A DNA stretch of 64,000 nucleotides. It comes from Progne subis subis. Its lineage: Eukaryota; Chordata; Aves; Passeriformes; Hirundinidae. The notes under the pieces are model-generated. The model saw only the letters and a program-made list of their open reading frames with translations, was not told where the DNA came from and did no database searches. The DNA is taken from assembly GCA_022316685.1 (NCBI GenBank), contig JAKJHU010000066.1, forward strand, positions 992,001 through 1,056,000, read 5' to 3'. Positions 27,301 to 38,299 of this stretch are shown one piece after another (within the stretch, counting starts at the first letter, position 1; the number at the start of each line of letters is the position of its first letter). The position numbers and the translations under genes were made by a program.

Positions 27301-29340
27301 GTGTTAGGGGTATATTTCTACTATTTTCTTTTTAGAAAATCTATGGTTTCAATAAAAATAATTCCTAATATGGGCCATAAGCATCCATGAGATGGTACAT
27401 CAGACTGTGGAGAGTGAGAAGGGTACAGCTCTGATGTTTTTTTCCTTCCTTTGCTAGTGTAAAGCTGGATGGGAATGCATTATTCAGCAGTGAAATTCAG
27501 AATTAGTATAATTGAGGTGCAATGGCAGTGGAATCAAGACAAATGAATCCTACTCGTTGCAGTATGAAATTTGTCCTATAGCTTTAGGTCTTAATGGAAA
27601 TTTAACCATTTGTCCAGTCTCCTTATTGCTCAGATACAGCAGCCAGCATTTACATGAGATTATTTAAATGTAGAATTATTAAAGTTTGCAGCTATAGAGA
27701 TAGATGGGTTTTACATAAAATCCCTGCTCTTTGTAGTAACCCAGTGTGATATTGAGAAAGATAATGGTCAGAAAGTACATTGCCAGGCTCCTAATGAGAA
27801 ACTGTTGACAGTAGAATTACCCCAACATTCATCAAAAAGCCAATAAATGTCAAGCAAGAGGCCTTTGATGCAGTAGCTCATAATTCCTGTTCAGAAGCCT
27901 TTGCAGTCACTTGAGGGCACCTCGTCATCCTGCATTTCTGCTGATTTTACAGAAAACTTTGTAGCTGAAGAAATCCAAGGAGCAGGTGTCAGCATTCCGA
28001 GTGCCACTGCTACAGTGCCACGGGCTCACCCTGAGACCTCAGGCACAGCACATTTGGCCTCAATTTCCCCATCTGCAATACAGGAATGACAATACAGGAA
28101 TTACCCAGGGCAATTCTGTGAAGGACACGGTGCTCCATCCAAATGCTCGGAAATCATGAGCTACATGGTAAAAACTCTGATGCTGACTCCTGCCAATGAG
28201 GTAGTCATGTATTTTTAATGTTAATTACGCCCAGCTTTTTGGGACTTTGCAGGACATACTTTCAGGCTCTCTCCTCCACAGCTACAGGATATTACTTCAA
28301 ATTAACCCAAAACTAATTCTTACCCAGGCTGCTGAATTCTGGGTTGGGTGGCCTTAAGAAAACTCCGTAAAGTTTATGTAAAAGCTTATATAAAGTGTTC
28401 TTGGGCTCTGTGGAGCACAGAGGGTATAAATACCTCGCCCATTACCCAAGTTCTCTGTTTAACTCTCCTTTCAGTACATATTCCCCAAGTGATGTGGTGA
28501 GGCAGGTCATTGCCTGGTCCATGAATTAGGAACAGCCTTGTGCTCCCTGGCTTTTCATTTGCCTTGTTCATGAGGGGAGCCTGAAGCTACATCACAAGTG
28601 ATATGATCACATCTTCTAGATTTTGCCTTTGTATCTTTTCTAAAATTTCCAGCTAAAGGCTCACAGCCATTCCTCTAAGGCCTCCATGGACTTTGAGGCA
28701 ATTAATTCCATTCGTGCTGGCAATTCCTTGCTTGAGTATCATGACTGGTTCCCATTCCAGCTGTTCCTGTATATATACAAAGAAAATGTGTCCCTGTTGG
28801 TCATTTCCAAGGATAAACTGCATCCTAGAGGCTGTATGCAGGTGGAGTTGCACTTAAGTTTCCAGACCTACATGCTGTTAAGGGTGACTTGAAACTGGGC
28901 TAATTACCTGGCAGACTTCACTGCAGAGATTCTTTAATAAAAATGGAGGGGGTGACAAGGGACAGGCTCCTTGCTATTTTGGGACAAACTCTTCCCTCAG
29001 GCAGCAGATAACCATGGTGGTAAGGCTCCCAATCTATCATTTGGTTTGCTGTTTCTTGGCTGTAGTACTTAATTAACAGTTCTGGAACTGCTCTGTTTCC
29101 CAGAAATAGACTGTAAATCCATTAAATTAAACAATAAGGGCAGATGTGGGCAAAAATAAAAAGCCCATGCAAGTCAGAAATGAAAAATTAAGTTGTTTTG
29201 TCAGTCTTCAGGGGCCAGTGTGAGAATGTTATAAAACCTTCTGAAGTTTTTCTGTCTAGTGCTCAAGCAAGAGGGAAATGTTCCTGTGGATGCCAACATT
29301 TTAGAACTGATGATTGCTAATTAAAAAAGCACTACTGACA

Positions 29341-29610
29341 GAACAAGGCAGAGTGGTTTGAAATGGAAAGAGGATAGGTTTAGATTGGATATTAGGAAGA
29401 AATTCTTTAATCTGAGGGTGGTGAGGCACTGGAAAAGGTTTCCCAGAGAAGCTGTGGATGCCCCAGCCCTGGAAGTGTTCAAGAACAGCCTGAATGGGGC
29501 TCTGAGAAACCTGATCTAGTGGAAGGTGTCTCTGCCATGGGACTGCAATTAGATGGTCTTTAAGGTCCCTTCCAACCCAAACCATTCTAGGATGATCCTA
29601 TGATTCTATA
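29341..29610 (+). mobile_element. CR1 LINE 3' end fragment
   Basis: The order is 'ggtttagattggatattagg', 'aagaaattcttt', 'gagggtggtgaggcactgg', 'cccagagaagctgtggatgc', 'gatggtctttaaggtccc', 'ttccaacccaaaccattcta' and the terminal CCTATGATTCTAT. This is the least diverged CR1 tail in the window, 5'-truncated to about 270 bp. Confidence 0.95.
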
Positions 29611-30739
29611 ATTACATAATTACTACGTGAAATAGTACAAATACTGTGAAAACTGAGTTTAAAAATATATATATTTTCTCTTCAAGATTTGAATGGAGTT
29701 AATAATAATGCTAAACCCTATCTTTTCTACATGGCAATCAACTGCAGAAGAATTTCTGAATATCTGAAAGACTGTGCTCATCTAAACTGTCACTCATGCT
29801 TTAAGATGGCCAGTGAAACCATTTTATTACTGCAGTTAGCTGGAAAGGGCACTGTTCTGCAAAAATCAGATAATGTACTTATTTCTAAAAGCCTGGAACA
29901 AAAGAGCCAGTTGAGATTTGCTGAGTAGTTGCAAGATGGCCATTAAATATAAATATTTTTAAAAACAATTTACTCTTTCCTAATGCTTTTAGAGCAGCGT
30001 GTGGGAACAGAGTCTAAGTGCAGCCTCTTACTGCATTGGAAAGGACATGATGAAGGTTATTGGGCTCCAGATTTAACTCTTCCATCTCGCAATTGCTTGT
30101 AACAGTTTCTAACCTATATAAACTATGCGAGTTTTTAAAAAACTTACCCATCTTTCCTGGTGGTAACAATAAAAAAATTGTATTTTTAGAACAGCTAGTG
30201 CTAATGATGTGCATTTTTCACATTTAATGTGAAACAGTTTAATGGTGAATTAAAGTTTAAATTTCTATTCTTAAAATTAAAACTTGCAGCAGAAATGAAA
30301 AGTTTCTTTTGAACCTGGAGATGGAAGAAGGACTTTCTTTGTGGGGCTGTATGTGTATAATTGATATTTCCACATCTGGAGTTTTAGTAGCCATAGGTAG
30401 GATTAATTTGATCTAACTTAAGACATTCAAGTCTACACCAAGTCCTTTAGGCTGCTTCTACTGTCAACAAAGAAAAAAGGCCCATCCATACTGTGATTCA
30501 TGTGGTCTTGCTTAGTTTCTGTTTAAGGATGAGATGGATGAGTCCTCATGATTTACTGTGCGGAACTTCAGAAAAAATGTGTTTGCTGGGAGGTCATCCC
30601 ATGTGGATCACCGTGGATTGATACCAAGGCTCCTTTCATCCAGTACTGCCATCAGTAACACATCCTCAGCAAACCTGAGATTCTGTGAAATTGGGCAATG
30701 GCTGACACCTCAAATGGCCTGGCTTAATCCAAACCAACC
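29611..30739. other. Intergenic DNA, nothing recognised
   Basis: AT-rich sequence between two CR1 copies. I saw no gene, RNA or strong repeat in it. A short TA-rich stretch lies near 29660. Confidence 0.5.
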
Positions 30740-31400
30740 ACAATCCAAGGAGAAATGCAAGTTTCTTCACCTGGGAAGAATAACCAGTACAGGATACCAG
30801 AACAGGTGAGGAGTGGACAGGTAGGGCACAGACCTGCAGGAAATGGGCTCCCAGGGGATGCCTGACTGAATCCAAGCCAGAAGTGCACTCTCATCACAGA
30901 GCAGACAAAACACACTCTGAGCACTGCTCACAGACCACCACATGGAGGGACTGTTTTGCTTCCCTCTGCTCAAATCTGCTGAGGCCATATATATTTAGGA
31001 TACAGCCTAGTTTTGGCACAACCAGTACAAAAGGGATGTGGAAAAACCGGAACTGGTTACCCAGAGAACATGACCTACAGGGAGGGTGGAGGAAGCAGGG
31101 CTTGTCAGTCTGGCACAGAAGAGTCTAAGTGTGGTCTACATGCAACCTCTGACTGTTTGAAGAGAGTTACATAGATAATGAAGCTAAACTTTCTCAATAG
31201 TGCCAAATAACGTAAACAGGGGAAATGGCCATAAAATGCTGCTTCAAGGCTCAGACTGGACATTAATAAAAAATTCACCTGGAAGGTTGCAACTGATTAC
31301 CCGTGGGAGCAGCTGAACCTTGTTTTTTGGAAGTTGCCAAGTCCTTAAATCCATGGCTGAACTGCTCCAGTGCTGGTAAAAGCCCAGCTTTGAGCACAAG
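30740..31400 (+). mobile_element. Old, diverged CR1-like LINE fragment
   Basis: Several CR1 landmarks appear in the right order but with many changes: 'ttcttcacctgggaagaata' followed by 'accagtacagg', 'cagacctgcaggaaatgggc', 'cctctgctcaaatctgctga', 'agtacaaaagggatgtgg', and 'gactggacattaataaa' followed by a cross-match to the CR1 tail. No octamer end is preserved. The boundaries are approximate and the divergence suggests an old subfamily. Confidence 0.55.
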
Positions 31401-32042
31401 GATGGTCTTCCCAACTAAGACACCATCCTGAAAAGTACAGCTGGGGCAAGACATAGCTTTCACCCCAACCCATGCTCATCCTCCCTGGAGTTAACAAAAC
31501 TCCTTAGAGCTGGGATAAGTACTTGAACTGATGGTGGAAAAACAGGATTTGTAGGGGACAAACTGCTGACACATACAGTTCACAGGAAGATACAAGGAGC
31601 AAATGACAACTGTTACAGGCTGTAACACTCAAAGCGTCCCAGAATCCATTATTATACCTACTACCATCACCTCTGGAATGTGTCCAAGCCCTTCAATTCT
31701 CTATTAATAACAATAAATAGCAATTCTCATCCAGAACTATGGAGGGGAGATTCTGAACAAGGTGATCGGAGCTCTCTCTCAGCCCGTGACTCCCTATGTA
31801 ACATCAGACACGTTAAACTGATTTTTGCAGCACAGAGTTACTTCTAAACCACAGATTAAATTCACTGCTAAGAAAACCCATTTTCTTTGATTCTTCTTAA
31901 CATTTATTACATACTTAGAGTAAATTTATTGTGTCTGGCATTTGTAAGGAAGAGAAATTTAACTTTCAGTAAGAATAAAAATATAGTTCCCAAAGGCAAC
32001 TGCGTGAAGAATCATAAGCTAAGGTTTGTTTAGACACAGGAC
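31401..32042 (-). other. ECHDC3: Probable 3' UTR and downstream flank of ECHDC3
   Basis: This sequence follows the ECHDC3 stop codon on the minus strand. Two AATAAA hexamers occur at 31930-31925 and 31908-31903, about 115-140 nt past the stop, so a short 3' UTR ending near 31880-31910 is likely. Nothing else was recognised further out. Confidence 0.5.
31903..31930 (-). terminator. ECHDC3: Candidate polyadenylation signals of ECHDC3
   Basis: Two perfect AATAAA hexamers on the minus strand (31930-31925 and 31908-31903) are the nearest to the stop codon. Either could direct 3'-end formation. Their use is inferred. Confidence 0.5.
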
Positions 32043-32369
32043 TCATTTCTTCTCCTGAGAGTGTGACCAGACAGGCTTACGCTTCTGAACAAAGGCTTCA
32101 AGGCCTTCCTGCCCATCTCTCAAAGTCAAATTATCTACCATGACCTTAGTAGTTATTTTGTAAGCAGTGTCGAGGTCCTGGGATATCTGTCTGTAAAAGG
32201 TGGCTTTCCCCAAGGCCAGCACGGATTTGCTGCTTTCACATATCTTCTGCGAGATTTTCATGGTCTCTTCTTCCAACTTGTCTTCTGGCACCACCTTGCT
32301 GATGAGCCCGTGCATTAAGGCTTCGTGGGCAGAGAGAGGTTCACCTGTGAAAAGCATCTCCAGTGCCAC
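32043..32369 (-). CDS. ECHDC3: ECHDC3 last coding exon
   Basis: The acceptor CTTGTTCAG ends at 32370. The exon begins GTG GCA CTG GAG ATG ([18 protein letters not shown], residues 184 onward) and runs 108 codons to a stop at 32043-32045. The GTG is an internal Val codon, not a start. The C-terminal helices contain [26 protein letters not shown] and QKRKPVWSH, the conserved family end. Confidence 0.95.
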   Translation of the reverse strand: MALEMLFTGEPLSAHEALMHGLISKVVPEDKLEEETMKISQKICESSKSVLALGKATFYRQISQDLDTAYKITTKVMVDNLTLRDGQEGLEAFVQKRKPVWSHSQEKK

Positions 32370-35300
32370 CTGAACAAGGAAAAATACTGTATTAGCTCAA
32401 CCCAATTGCCTCAGTACTTCACTTTGTTTGGGGAATTTCAGCCTCCTCCTTCAAGTACAAGTTACCCTTTTCACAAATGATTTAAATCTTTTGGTCTTTA
32501 AAACTGCCAAGGATCTGTTAAGAGATCTCAGCAAAGAGAAGGACCGGGTCTAAAGCTGGTCTCTTCAAACCTGCTCACTGATTCCAGCTGTCCCAGGCTG
32601 ACACCCCAGGGTTTCTCTTCAAAAGCCCAGAGTCTCTAGTGATTGCTGTAGGAATTAAAAGAGAGGTGGATCATCTACAAAGTCAAATGACTGAAGTTGG
32701 TATTTTAAGCTGGGCACATGTGCAGTTTTTGAAAACACCTGTCCTAGTTTTAAGTTTAGTATGAGTGGTTTTAAATATGGACTTTTTATAGCCACATTAT
32801 TTCAGTCTCTTGCTGCTGAAGCATCTGGTACTTGAGGTTTGAAACTAAAAAATCCCCCAAATAATCAGTGACTATCCAATGTTATGTATCAATAAAGACT
32901 GTTTTCCAAGACTGCTGATGCATTTGACCAATGCCTGAATTATAAAAGGTGATTATCCTCATTAGCATCTTTGCTCTGGTAGCTACAAGCAATGGCGACA
33001 CTTCTTTTGTTAAAAGGAAAAAATCAGCAATTCTGGGAACTGTAGGGAATGTTCTTATTGCTTTGAAAAGTGGCACAGTGAAAAGTATTTCCCACACATT
33101 TTAAACAGGTAATCCTACAGCCCAGAATTACTAATTCAGAAACAGCTACAACTGCACATGAGAGCAGACTTGGAAAAATCCCCCATGGACTCTATTTGAA
33201 CAGGATGTCCCTGCAGACGGGAAATTTCAAGTTGAAGCTCTTATCCAGCAGTGGGATGTGTGCAGTTCAGTCACTGCAACTCAGCAGAACCTTGCTGGGC
33301 TTGGACCGTCTGTCTACATGAATCCAACTGCATCAGAACTTAAAACTTCTATTCTCAGTTATGGAAGCTTTATAGATTGTACTATTTTTTATGCTGTGGG
33401 AGATGTGCAGCCACAATCAGTAGGACATAAAACAGGAGGCTTTTAGATGCTATTTAAAGCATCTTGATCTACAGCCAGGCAGATCCTGCTGGCAGTGAAA
33501 TGTCATTGCCTGGCAAGAATTGATGCCTTGGTGGGATTGTTATCCTGAACTTGCAGGGGTTTCCTTCTCAGGGGAGAACATCATTGGCTAAAGCCCTGAG
33601 CTGGAAAGGAAAGGGATTGCTGAGCTGCTGGGGTGCTGAGACGAGCTTGTGCTGGTTGGAGTCACATCAGTAGGAAGCTGCCTTTCCTAAACAAGAGTTC
33701 ACCCTTTATTATTTTTCCCAGTGCAAAGAGTTATGGAGAAGCCTTTTGAAAGAAAGTATTTTGAATGCTGCACCACAGGAAAATAAAGTTCAGGCAATGG
33801 AACTAAAACTCCTAACATGGGAACCAACTTTTTGCAAAATTATGAAGAATATCTGGGAAGAAAACTTACCTTTCTTGGAAGAGATCTGCCCAAGGCCACA
33901 GCTGGGGTGGAGCAGAACAGCCCAATGTTTACTCCAGGAGTAGCAAACTGAGATTTCTCACTTGCCACTGCGATGTCACAGCTTGCCACAAGCTGGCAGC
34001 CGGCTGCTGTAGCCAAACCGTTTACTTTGGCAATCACTGGCACTGGAAGTTTCTGGATTAAAGTCATAACCTGCATGTACAAAAGACAATGGTCAGTATG
34101 GAAATTCAGGAAGACACGATCCTGCTTTGGATCAGCCATCAGAAGTATCTTCCTCTATTCACCAAAAAAAATCACCCCAACTTTTGGATCTTGGCTCCCT
34201 TCTGATGAAAGGATGATGAAGGGCTTGTTGGTTTTACATATAGCTTTTACAGCATACCTTAAATATGGGCTCAGCAATGTCTTAGAGATCATCAATACTG
34301 GAGGAACTAGAACAAAACATTTCAAAGTACTCACTGTTGTCACACTGAGGAGGATTAGGGGTTAAATTCTATCAGAGGGGATTTTGCCATTCTCTCCAAA
34401 GGCTCCAGGATTCACTTTAACTTCCCCACCTCCCTGACCTGTGTCTTTAACAAGAACTTGGACAACCAGTGAGTCAGATCGTACTTTCACATTGTCTTAC
34501 TTGATGTTTAAGCTGATCCTGAACTTTTAACTAAATAAATGCTGGGAAAGAACATTTGATCATAAGTGATTTGAAGGTGGTTACCCCTAGACTTCTAGAA
34601 AAGACGTAGCCCAAATACTCAGCTGCAAGGAACACTGGCTAAACAAAGGAGCACACCCTGACTGTGCCCATTGTTGGAGACATGCACATAGGCATTTTAG
34701 CCCTTCTATTTACATGTAAAGAAATCCAGGGAAAACACAATTTCACCAGGATAGGGCATTAAAATAGCAGAGCAGTGAAAATCAAGGAATCTGAAGGAAT
34801 CTGAAGGAATAATCTGTACTTTAGCAAGCAGATGACCAATGCTGTCCCTTCTTAAACCAACGCTTGCCCTTAACACCAGCCAAAGGCAGAGGCACTCAAG
34901 AAGAACTGCTTACCTCTGCACATAATTCAAATACTTGGGAATGATGTTTCACATCATCTTCAGTTGACAATTCCTTTAAATCATGGCCAGAACAAAATAC
35001 AGGTCCTTCAGCTGCAAAGAATTTCACAAAAAGTTAGTCTGAATTAATAAAAAAATCATGGGTTGCAGCATATCAATGTCCCAGCTAAGGGATGTCAATG
35101 ATGTGTCAGTGTTCAAGAAGGAGTTTGGGAAGGGAGTTTTGAACAGAATTCCAAAATATTGCCTTCTGGGATTTGCAGTAACTTTAAATTACTGTGATGC
35201 AACGTTTAAGCACAGTAATACCCATTATCACTTTTCAAAGTCTCTTTCTCTTCCATTACACTTCACTCAGTTAAAAAGAGTGCACTTCACACCTCTGAGC

Positions 35301-37502
35301 CCAGTTTAGTGTAAAGATGTTCAAAACAGCTCCTTGGTACAACACAAATTTATCGGCTGGAGCAAGGCTGAAGTGCTCTGCTCTCAGACTGATAAATATA
35401 CTTAGTCCCTATTTATTGTACCCAGAATTAATTATTAACTCTTGCTAAATAAGCATCAATATTTTTTCTGTCATGGTGTTGAAGGTCACAATGGAAAAAT
35501 AAAGAAAAAAGGTTATTCTGCTACAGGAGAACCAGAAGGGTTGTTGGAGTGACTTCTCCACTGATAAACTGTCCTCTAGAGAACCCCCAAAAGCATGTTC
35601 AGGGTTTGGGCAGCAAAAGAGGACGTTTCTGTGGAACTAAACTTTGGATTTGCTCAGATCAAAAAAACCCTGTACAGGTACACAATCTTTACAACAGTTT
35701 TCCTTCATCATGTGACTACCTGCCCTTCGAATGAACCAATGTCATGCTTCCCAATCCTTCAGAACTTTTCAGATATTTGTATGGATATGGCACTTGAAGA
35801 CACCCATGCAGAGCAAACCTTACCTAGGGACTTGTTTTTTATGAATCAGATTATTGAGACACAATCTATCCAGAAATAACCACACAACTGTCAGTCAAGT
35901 CATGGGGTTGGCAATTTATATCTGGAGATTAATTAAATCTGCATTTGAACCTCACGGAAAAATCTGCTGAAAAGTCTGTGTTAAAGGCCCAAAGCATTAT
36001 CTGAGGAATCTTATTTTCTTGAAATTTCTGCTTTTGTGTTTTATTCAGCAGGGGAATCAGAAATAAACAGGAAAATGCAATTTCTAGAAAACCAAATGCA
36101 ATTGTGCTCACAAATTCCCAGAGCACTGTACTCCCAAAGAAGAGCCTTCAGTGTTTTGTGAAATTTCTAACTGCTGTTTGAAATGAGGAATATGTATATT
36201 AAAACTCATCCCTGTGAAATCAGCTCACTTCCACTCCTGTGTGTGTGCTCCCACACACACTTTTCCCCTACGTATAGGAAACAGCATGATCCTAAATTAA
36301 TAAACCACTTTATCTGAGGTATTTGGAAGGGGGGGCAGAAGAAGGTTATCTTAAAATAGCAGAGGAAAAAAGATGGCTTAAGTACGGCTCAAATTTCATC
36401 TGTAAGAACTCTACAGCTTAATACGTAAATGGAAGGAAACTAACAGGCTCTGAGAGAGGCTGTTTCACATCCTTGGGTCATGGGTGTCTGTGGTATTGAT
36501 ATCGCGATCTCTCTTTCACTGGAGTGCTTTTAAAATAGTTCTGACAAACCACTGGCAATGATAAGGCTGATCCCTGCTCAGAGCAGGCAAACAGAGCACT
36601 GGGTTTGCAGAAACTCTGTTTTTTACCACAATCTGTACCTGTCAACAGGGCAACAGGCAGCCTCCTAGCTCTGCCCGATCCTGCACAAAACTCCTGCGTG
36701 GGGATGTTAATGCTTTACTTTGATAACTCTTAAAACTCTTTTCTGGTTCGATTTTTGTTCTGTTTAAAGTATTCTTTACATACTCTCTTGAAACAAATTA
36801 ACCCAAACTCTAAACTGTCGAGTGTAAAACACCTTCATACCCCGACTGAAATGCTGACATTTTGAAGTGTGTTAATGCTTAGACATGCTGACTAAAACCA
36901 AAGGCGTAACAAATCGTTACGCCAGTCAATCGTTAATGTCGAGTTAGGAATGAGGACTTAAGTACAGGAGAGGGGAAGCTGGGGTGAGTATACAGGAAGA
37001 GCCTGACAGGGATGTCTGCCGGGTCCAGATAGCCTCGGGAGGCCACGGGAGCCTAAGGGAACCACACAGGTCCCTTCCTGCCCCGTTTGCTGTAATTTCC
37101 AGCGAGGTTTGTGTTTCAGCTCCGCCTTGCCCGCTGCGTGCCCCTGTCCGCCCGCCCCAGCGGTACCCGCGATGACGATTACGCGGAGGTCCCGGCTCTT
37201 CACGTCGTGCAGCAGGTCCCGCCGCAGGCTCTGCAGCATGGTCAGCGACAGCGCGTTCCGCCGCCGCGGGTTGTTCAGGACGATGGTGCTGCAAAACCCG
37301 TGAAACACAGCGGGGTTACGGTCACCGGGCTCCGAACGCGGCCGCGTCCCGGAGCCCCCGGCGCCCCCGCTCACCGCACGCCCCCCGCCTGCCGCAGCTC
37401 CGTCAGCGGCTCCGCCGGCGGGGCCTGTCCGGCTCCCGCGGCCGCGGCGCTGCTGAAGGCGGCCGTGAGGGACCTCCGCAACCGGCACAGCCGAGCCGCC
37501 AT
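32043..37502 (-). CDS. ECHDC3: ECHDC3, enoyl-CoA hydratase domain-containing protein 3, mitochondrial (complete, five coding exons)
   Basis: Joining 37502-37375, 37288-37167, 35011-34914, 34070-33870 and 32369-32043 gives an uninterrupted 291-codon frame, close to the roughly 300 residues of the mammalian protein. Residues 1-30 are rich in Arg, Ala and Ser without acidic residues until Glu31, as in a mitochondrial presequence. Residues 44-291 form a crotonase (enoyl-CoA hydratase/isomerase) domain: [14 protein letters not shown] near 44-57, the oxyanion-hole strand [10 protein letters not shown] at 89-98, [19 protein letters not shown] at 132-150, [11 protein letters not shown] at 158-168 and the C-terminal KPVWSH. 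These segments match what I recall of human ECHDC3 almost word for word. The two glutamates that catalyse hydration in canonical crotonases are Gln142 and Gly162 here, as I believe they are in mammals, so hydratase activity is doubtful. The family has been linked to lipid and insulin biology in adipose tissue, but its reaction is not settled. The gene has its own CpG island and is head-to-head with the USP6NL-like gene. Confidence 0.95.
32370..33869 (-). other. ECHDC3: ECHDC3 intron 4
   Basis: A 1.5-kb GT-AG intron. I recognised no repeat, RNA gene or extra exon inside it. Confidence 0.85.
33870..34070 (-). CDS. ECHDC3: ECHDC3 coding exon 4 (active-site region)
   Basis: The acceptor CATGCAG ends at 34071 and the donor AAAG|GTAAGT starts at 33869. 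The 201-bp exon, phase 0 at both ends, encodes residues 117-183: [19 protein letters not shown], then [16 protein letters not shown] and [21 protein letters not shown]. It supplies the second oxyanion-hole glycine and the positions of the two catalytic glutamates, which are Gln142 and Gly162. Confidence 0.95.
34071..34913 (-). other. ECHDC3: ECHDC3 intron 3
   Basis: An 843-bp GT-AG intron. It has a small tandem of three 'aaggaatctg'-like units at about 34785-34815 and otherwise nothing recognised. Confidence 0.85.
34914..35011 (-). CDS. ECHDC3: ECHDC3 coding exon 3
   Basis: The acceptor TCTTTGCAG ends at 35012 and the donor GAG|GTAAGC begins at 34913. The 98-bp exon encodes residues 84-116, including [17 protein letters not shown], which carries the first oxyanion-hole backbone NH of the crotonase fold. 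It ends in phase 0. The frame is hidden among short neighbours because the exon has no Met and is under 100 bp. Confidence 0.93.
35012..37166 (-). other. ECHDC3: ECHDC3 intron 2
   Basis: A 2.2-kb intron with a GTACCG donor and a TTTGCAG acceptor. Its first roughly 70 bp still belong to the CpG island and the rest is AT-rich. No repeat or exon was recognised. Confidence 0.8.
37167..37288 (-). CDS. ECHDC3: ECHDC3 coding exon 2
   Basis: The acceptor TTTTGCAG ends at 37289. The exon completes Arg43 and encodes [18 protein letters not shown] through RVIVIA, the first strand-helix unit of the crotonase fold. It ends in phase 1 at G|GTACCG, a donor lacking the usual A at +4 and G at +5. Codon continuity into exon 3 (G+CT = Ala84) supports this junction despite the weak donor. 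The preceding intron is only 86 bp. Confidence 0.88.
37375..37502 (-). CDS. ECHDC3: ECHDC3 coding exon 1 (start codon, targeting peptide)
   Basis: The ATG at 37502-37500 is the first in a CpG-rich 5' region, in context CAGCGATGG (-3 is G or A depending on alignment, +4 is G). Forty-two codons plus two bases follow, ending ...AGGVCG|GTGAGC at codon 43 (Arg, completed by exon 2). The N-terminus [16 protein letters not shown] is basic and amphipathic. The large open frame covering this region on the same strand (36958-37623) reads a different frame here and is not the product. Confidence 0.92.
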
Positions 37503-37624
37503 CGCTGCGGGCTCGGGCCGGGCCGGGCGGGGGCGGAGCGGGCCGCGCGGGCGGAGCTCGGCGGCACCGGGGCTGGCGGCGCGGCCCGCTCCTCACCGCG
37601 GCCTGGGGGTACTGCCGGGGCACG

Positions 37625-38170
37625 GGATCGCGGAATCGATGGGGTTGGAAAAGACCGCTGAGATCATCGAGTCCAACCCGTGACCAAACACTACCTTGTC
37701 AACCAGACCGTGGCACTGAGTGCTACGTCCGGGCTTTTCCTAAAACAGCTCCGGGGGACAGTGACTCCACCACCTCCCCAGGCGGCCTGAGTGTCCCGTC
37801 ACGCTTTCTATGAAGAAATTCGTCCCAATGTGCAACCCAAGCCTCTCCTGTCACAGCTTAAGATCATGTCCTCTTGTCGCTGGTTGTCTGGAAGATGAGT
37901 CTGACCCCCACCTGGCTACACCCTCCTGCAGAGAGGTCACCCCGAGTATCCTTGTCTCCAGACTGAGACCCTCGGCTCCCTCAGCTGCTCCTCATCAGAC
38001 TTGTGCTCCAGCCCCTTCCCCTGCTCCACTGCCCTTCTCTGGACACCTCCAACACCTCAATGCCCTTCCTGCCCTCCAGAACAGGGCACAGCACTCGAGG
38101 TGTGGCTCACCACTGCCCGCTTCTCCGGTGCTGCTGGACACATTATTCCTGGTATAGACCATCCACACAG
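37625..38170 (-). mobile_element. CR1 LINE 3' fragment, 3' end facing ECHDC3
   Basis: Read on the plus strand this is the reverse complement of a CR1 tail: 'cggaatcgatggggttgga' followed by 'aaagaccgctgagatcatcg', 'agtccaaccc', 'gacagtgactccaccacctc', 'tatgaagaaattcgtccc', 'ctcatcagacttgtgctcc' and 'cccttctctggacacctcc'. It is about 545 bp. Its 3' end lies about 120 bp upstream of the ECHDC3 start codon and is in the same orientation as the gene. The gene-proximal part keeps unusually many CpGs. Confidence 0.9.
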
Positions 38171-38299
38171 AGCCTCCCTCAGCCCTGCTCTCAGACCTGT
38201 CTCCTGCACTGGAAAGCCTGGGTGGGCAGTGGTATCATTAATGAATAGCTGGGGCCTTGGAGATCACTCAGAAATGTGATAATTTCTTCAGATTCCACT

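Larger units (their letters stand above)
17715..29340. other. Intergenic DNA between the PROSER2-like promoter and the ECHDC3 3' side
   Basis: This is mostly unremarkable AT-rich sequence. It holds a T-tract near 19200, a polypyrimidine stretch at about 18230-18480, a 27-bp imperfect duplication (22766-22828), a CpG-rich block (24183-24390), and TTTATTTATTT / GTTTGTTCGTTT simple repeats around 24470-24490 and 25010-25075. No gene could be supported on either strand. Open frames up to 145 codons (22589-23026, minus) lack family features. Confidence 0.5.
37100..37620 (-). promoter_or_regulatory. ECHDC3: CpG-island promoter of ECHDC3
   Basis: A CpG-dense block of about 500 bp covers coding exons 1 and 2 and about 120 bp upstream of the ATG. 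It contains GC-box-like GGGCGGAG, GGGCGGGG and CCGCCC strings and no TATA box in the expected place. The upstream edge runs directly into a CR1 element whose first 150 bp are themselves CpG-rich, so the functional island may extend to about 37760. Confidence 0.75.

Noticed and set aside
29301..29585. 94-codon minus-strand frame
   Set aside because: It is the antisense of the CR1 tail. Similar peptides recur wherever this repeat is read backwards.
36958..37623. 221-codon minus-strand open frame over the ECHDC3 island
   Set aside because: It runs through the 86-bp intron 1 and into intron 2. Only the part within 37288-37167 is the true ECHDC3 frame, while exon 1 is read in another frame. The rest is GC-rich shadow.
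37810..38279. Three overlapping plus-strand frames upstream of ECHDC3
   Set aside because: They are reverse-strand readings of the CR1 fragment at 37625-38170.
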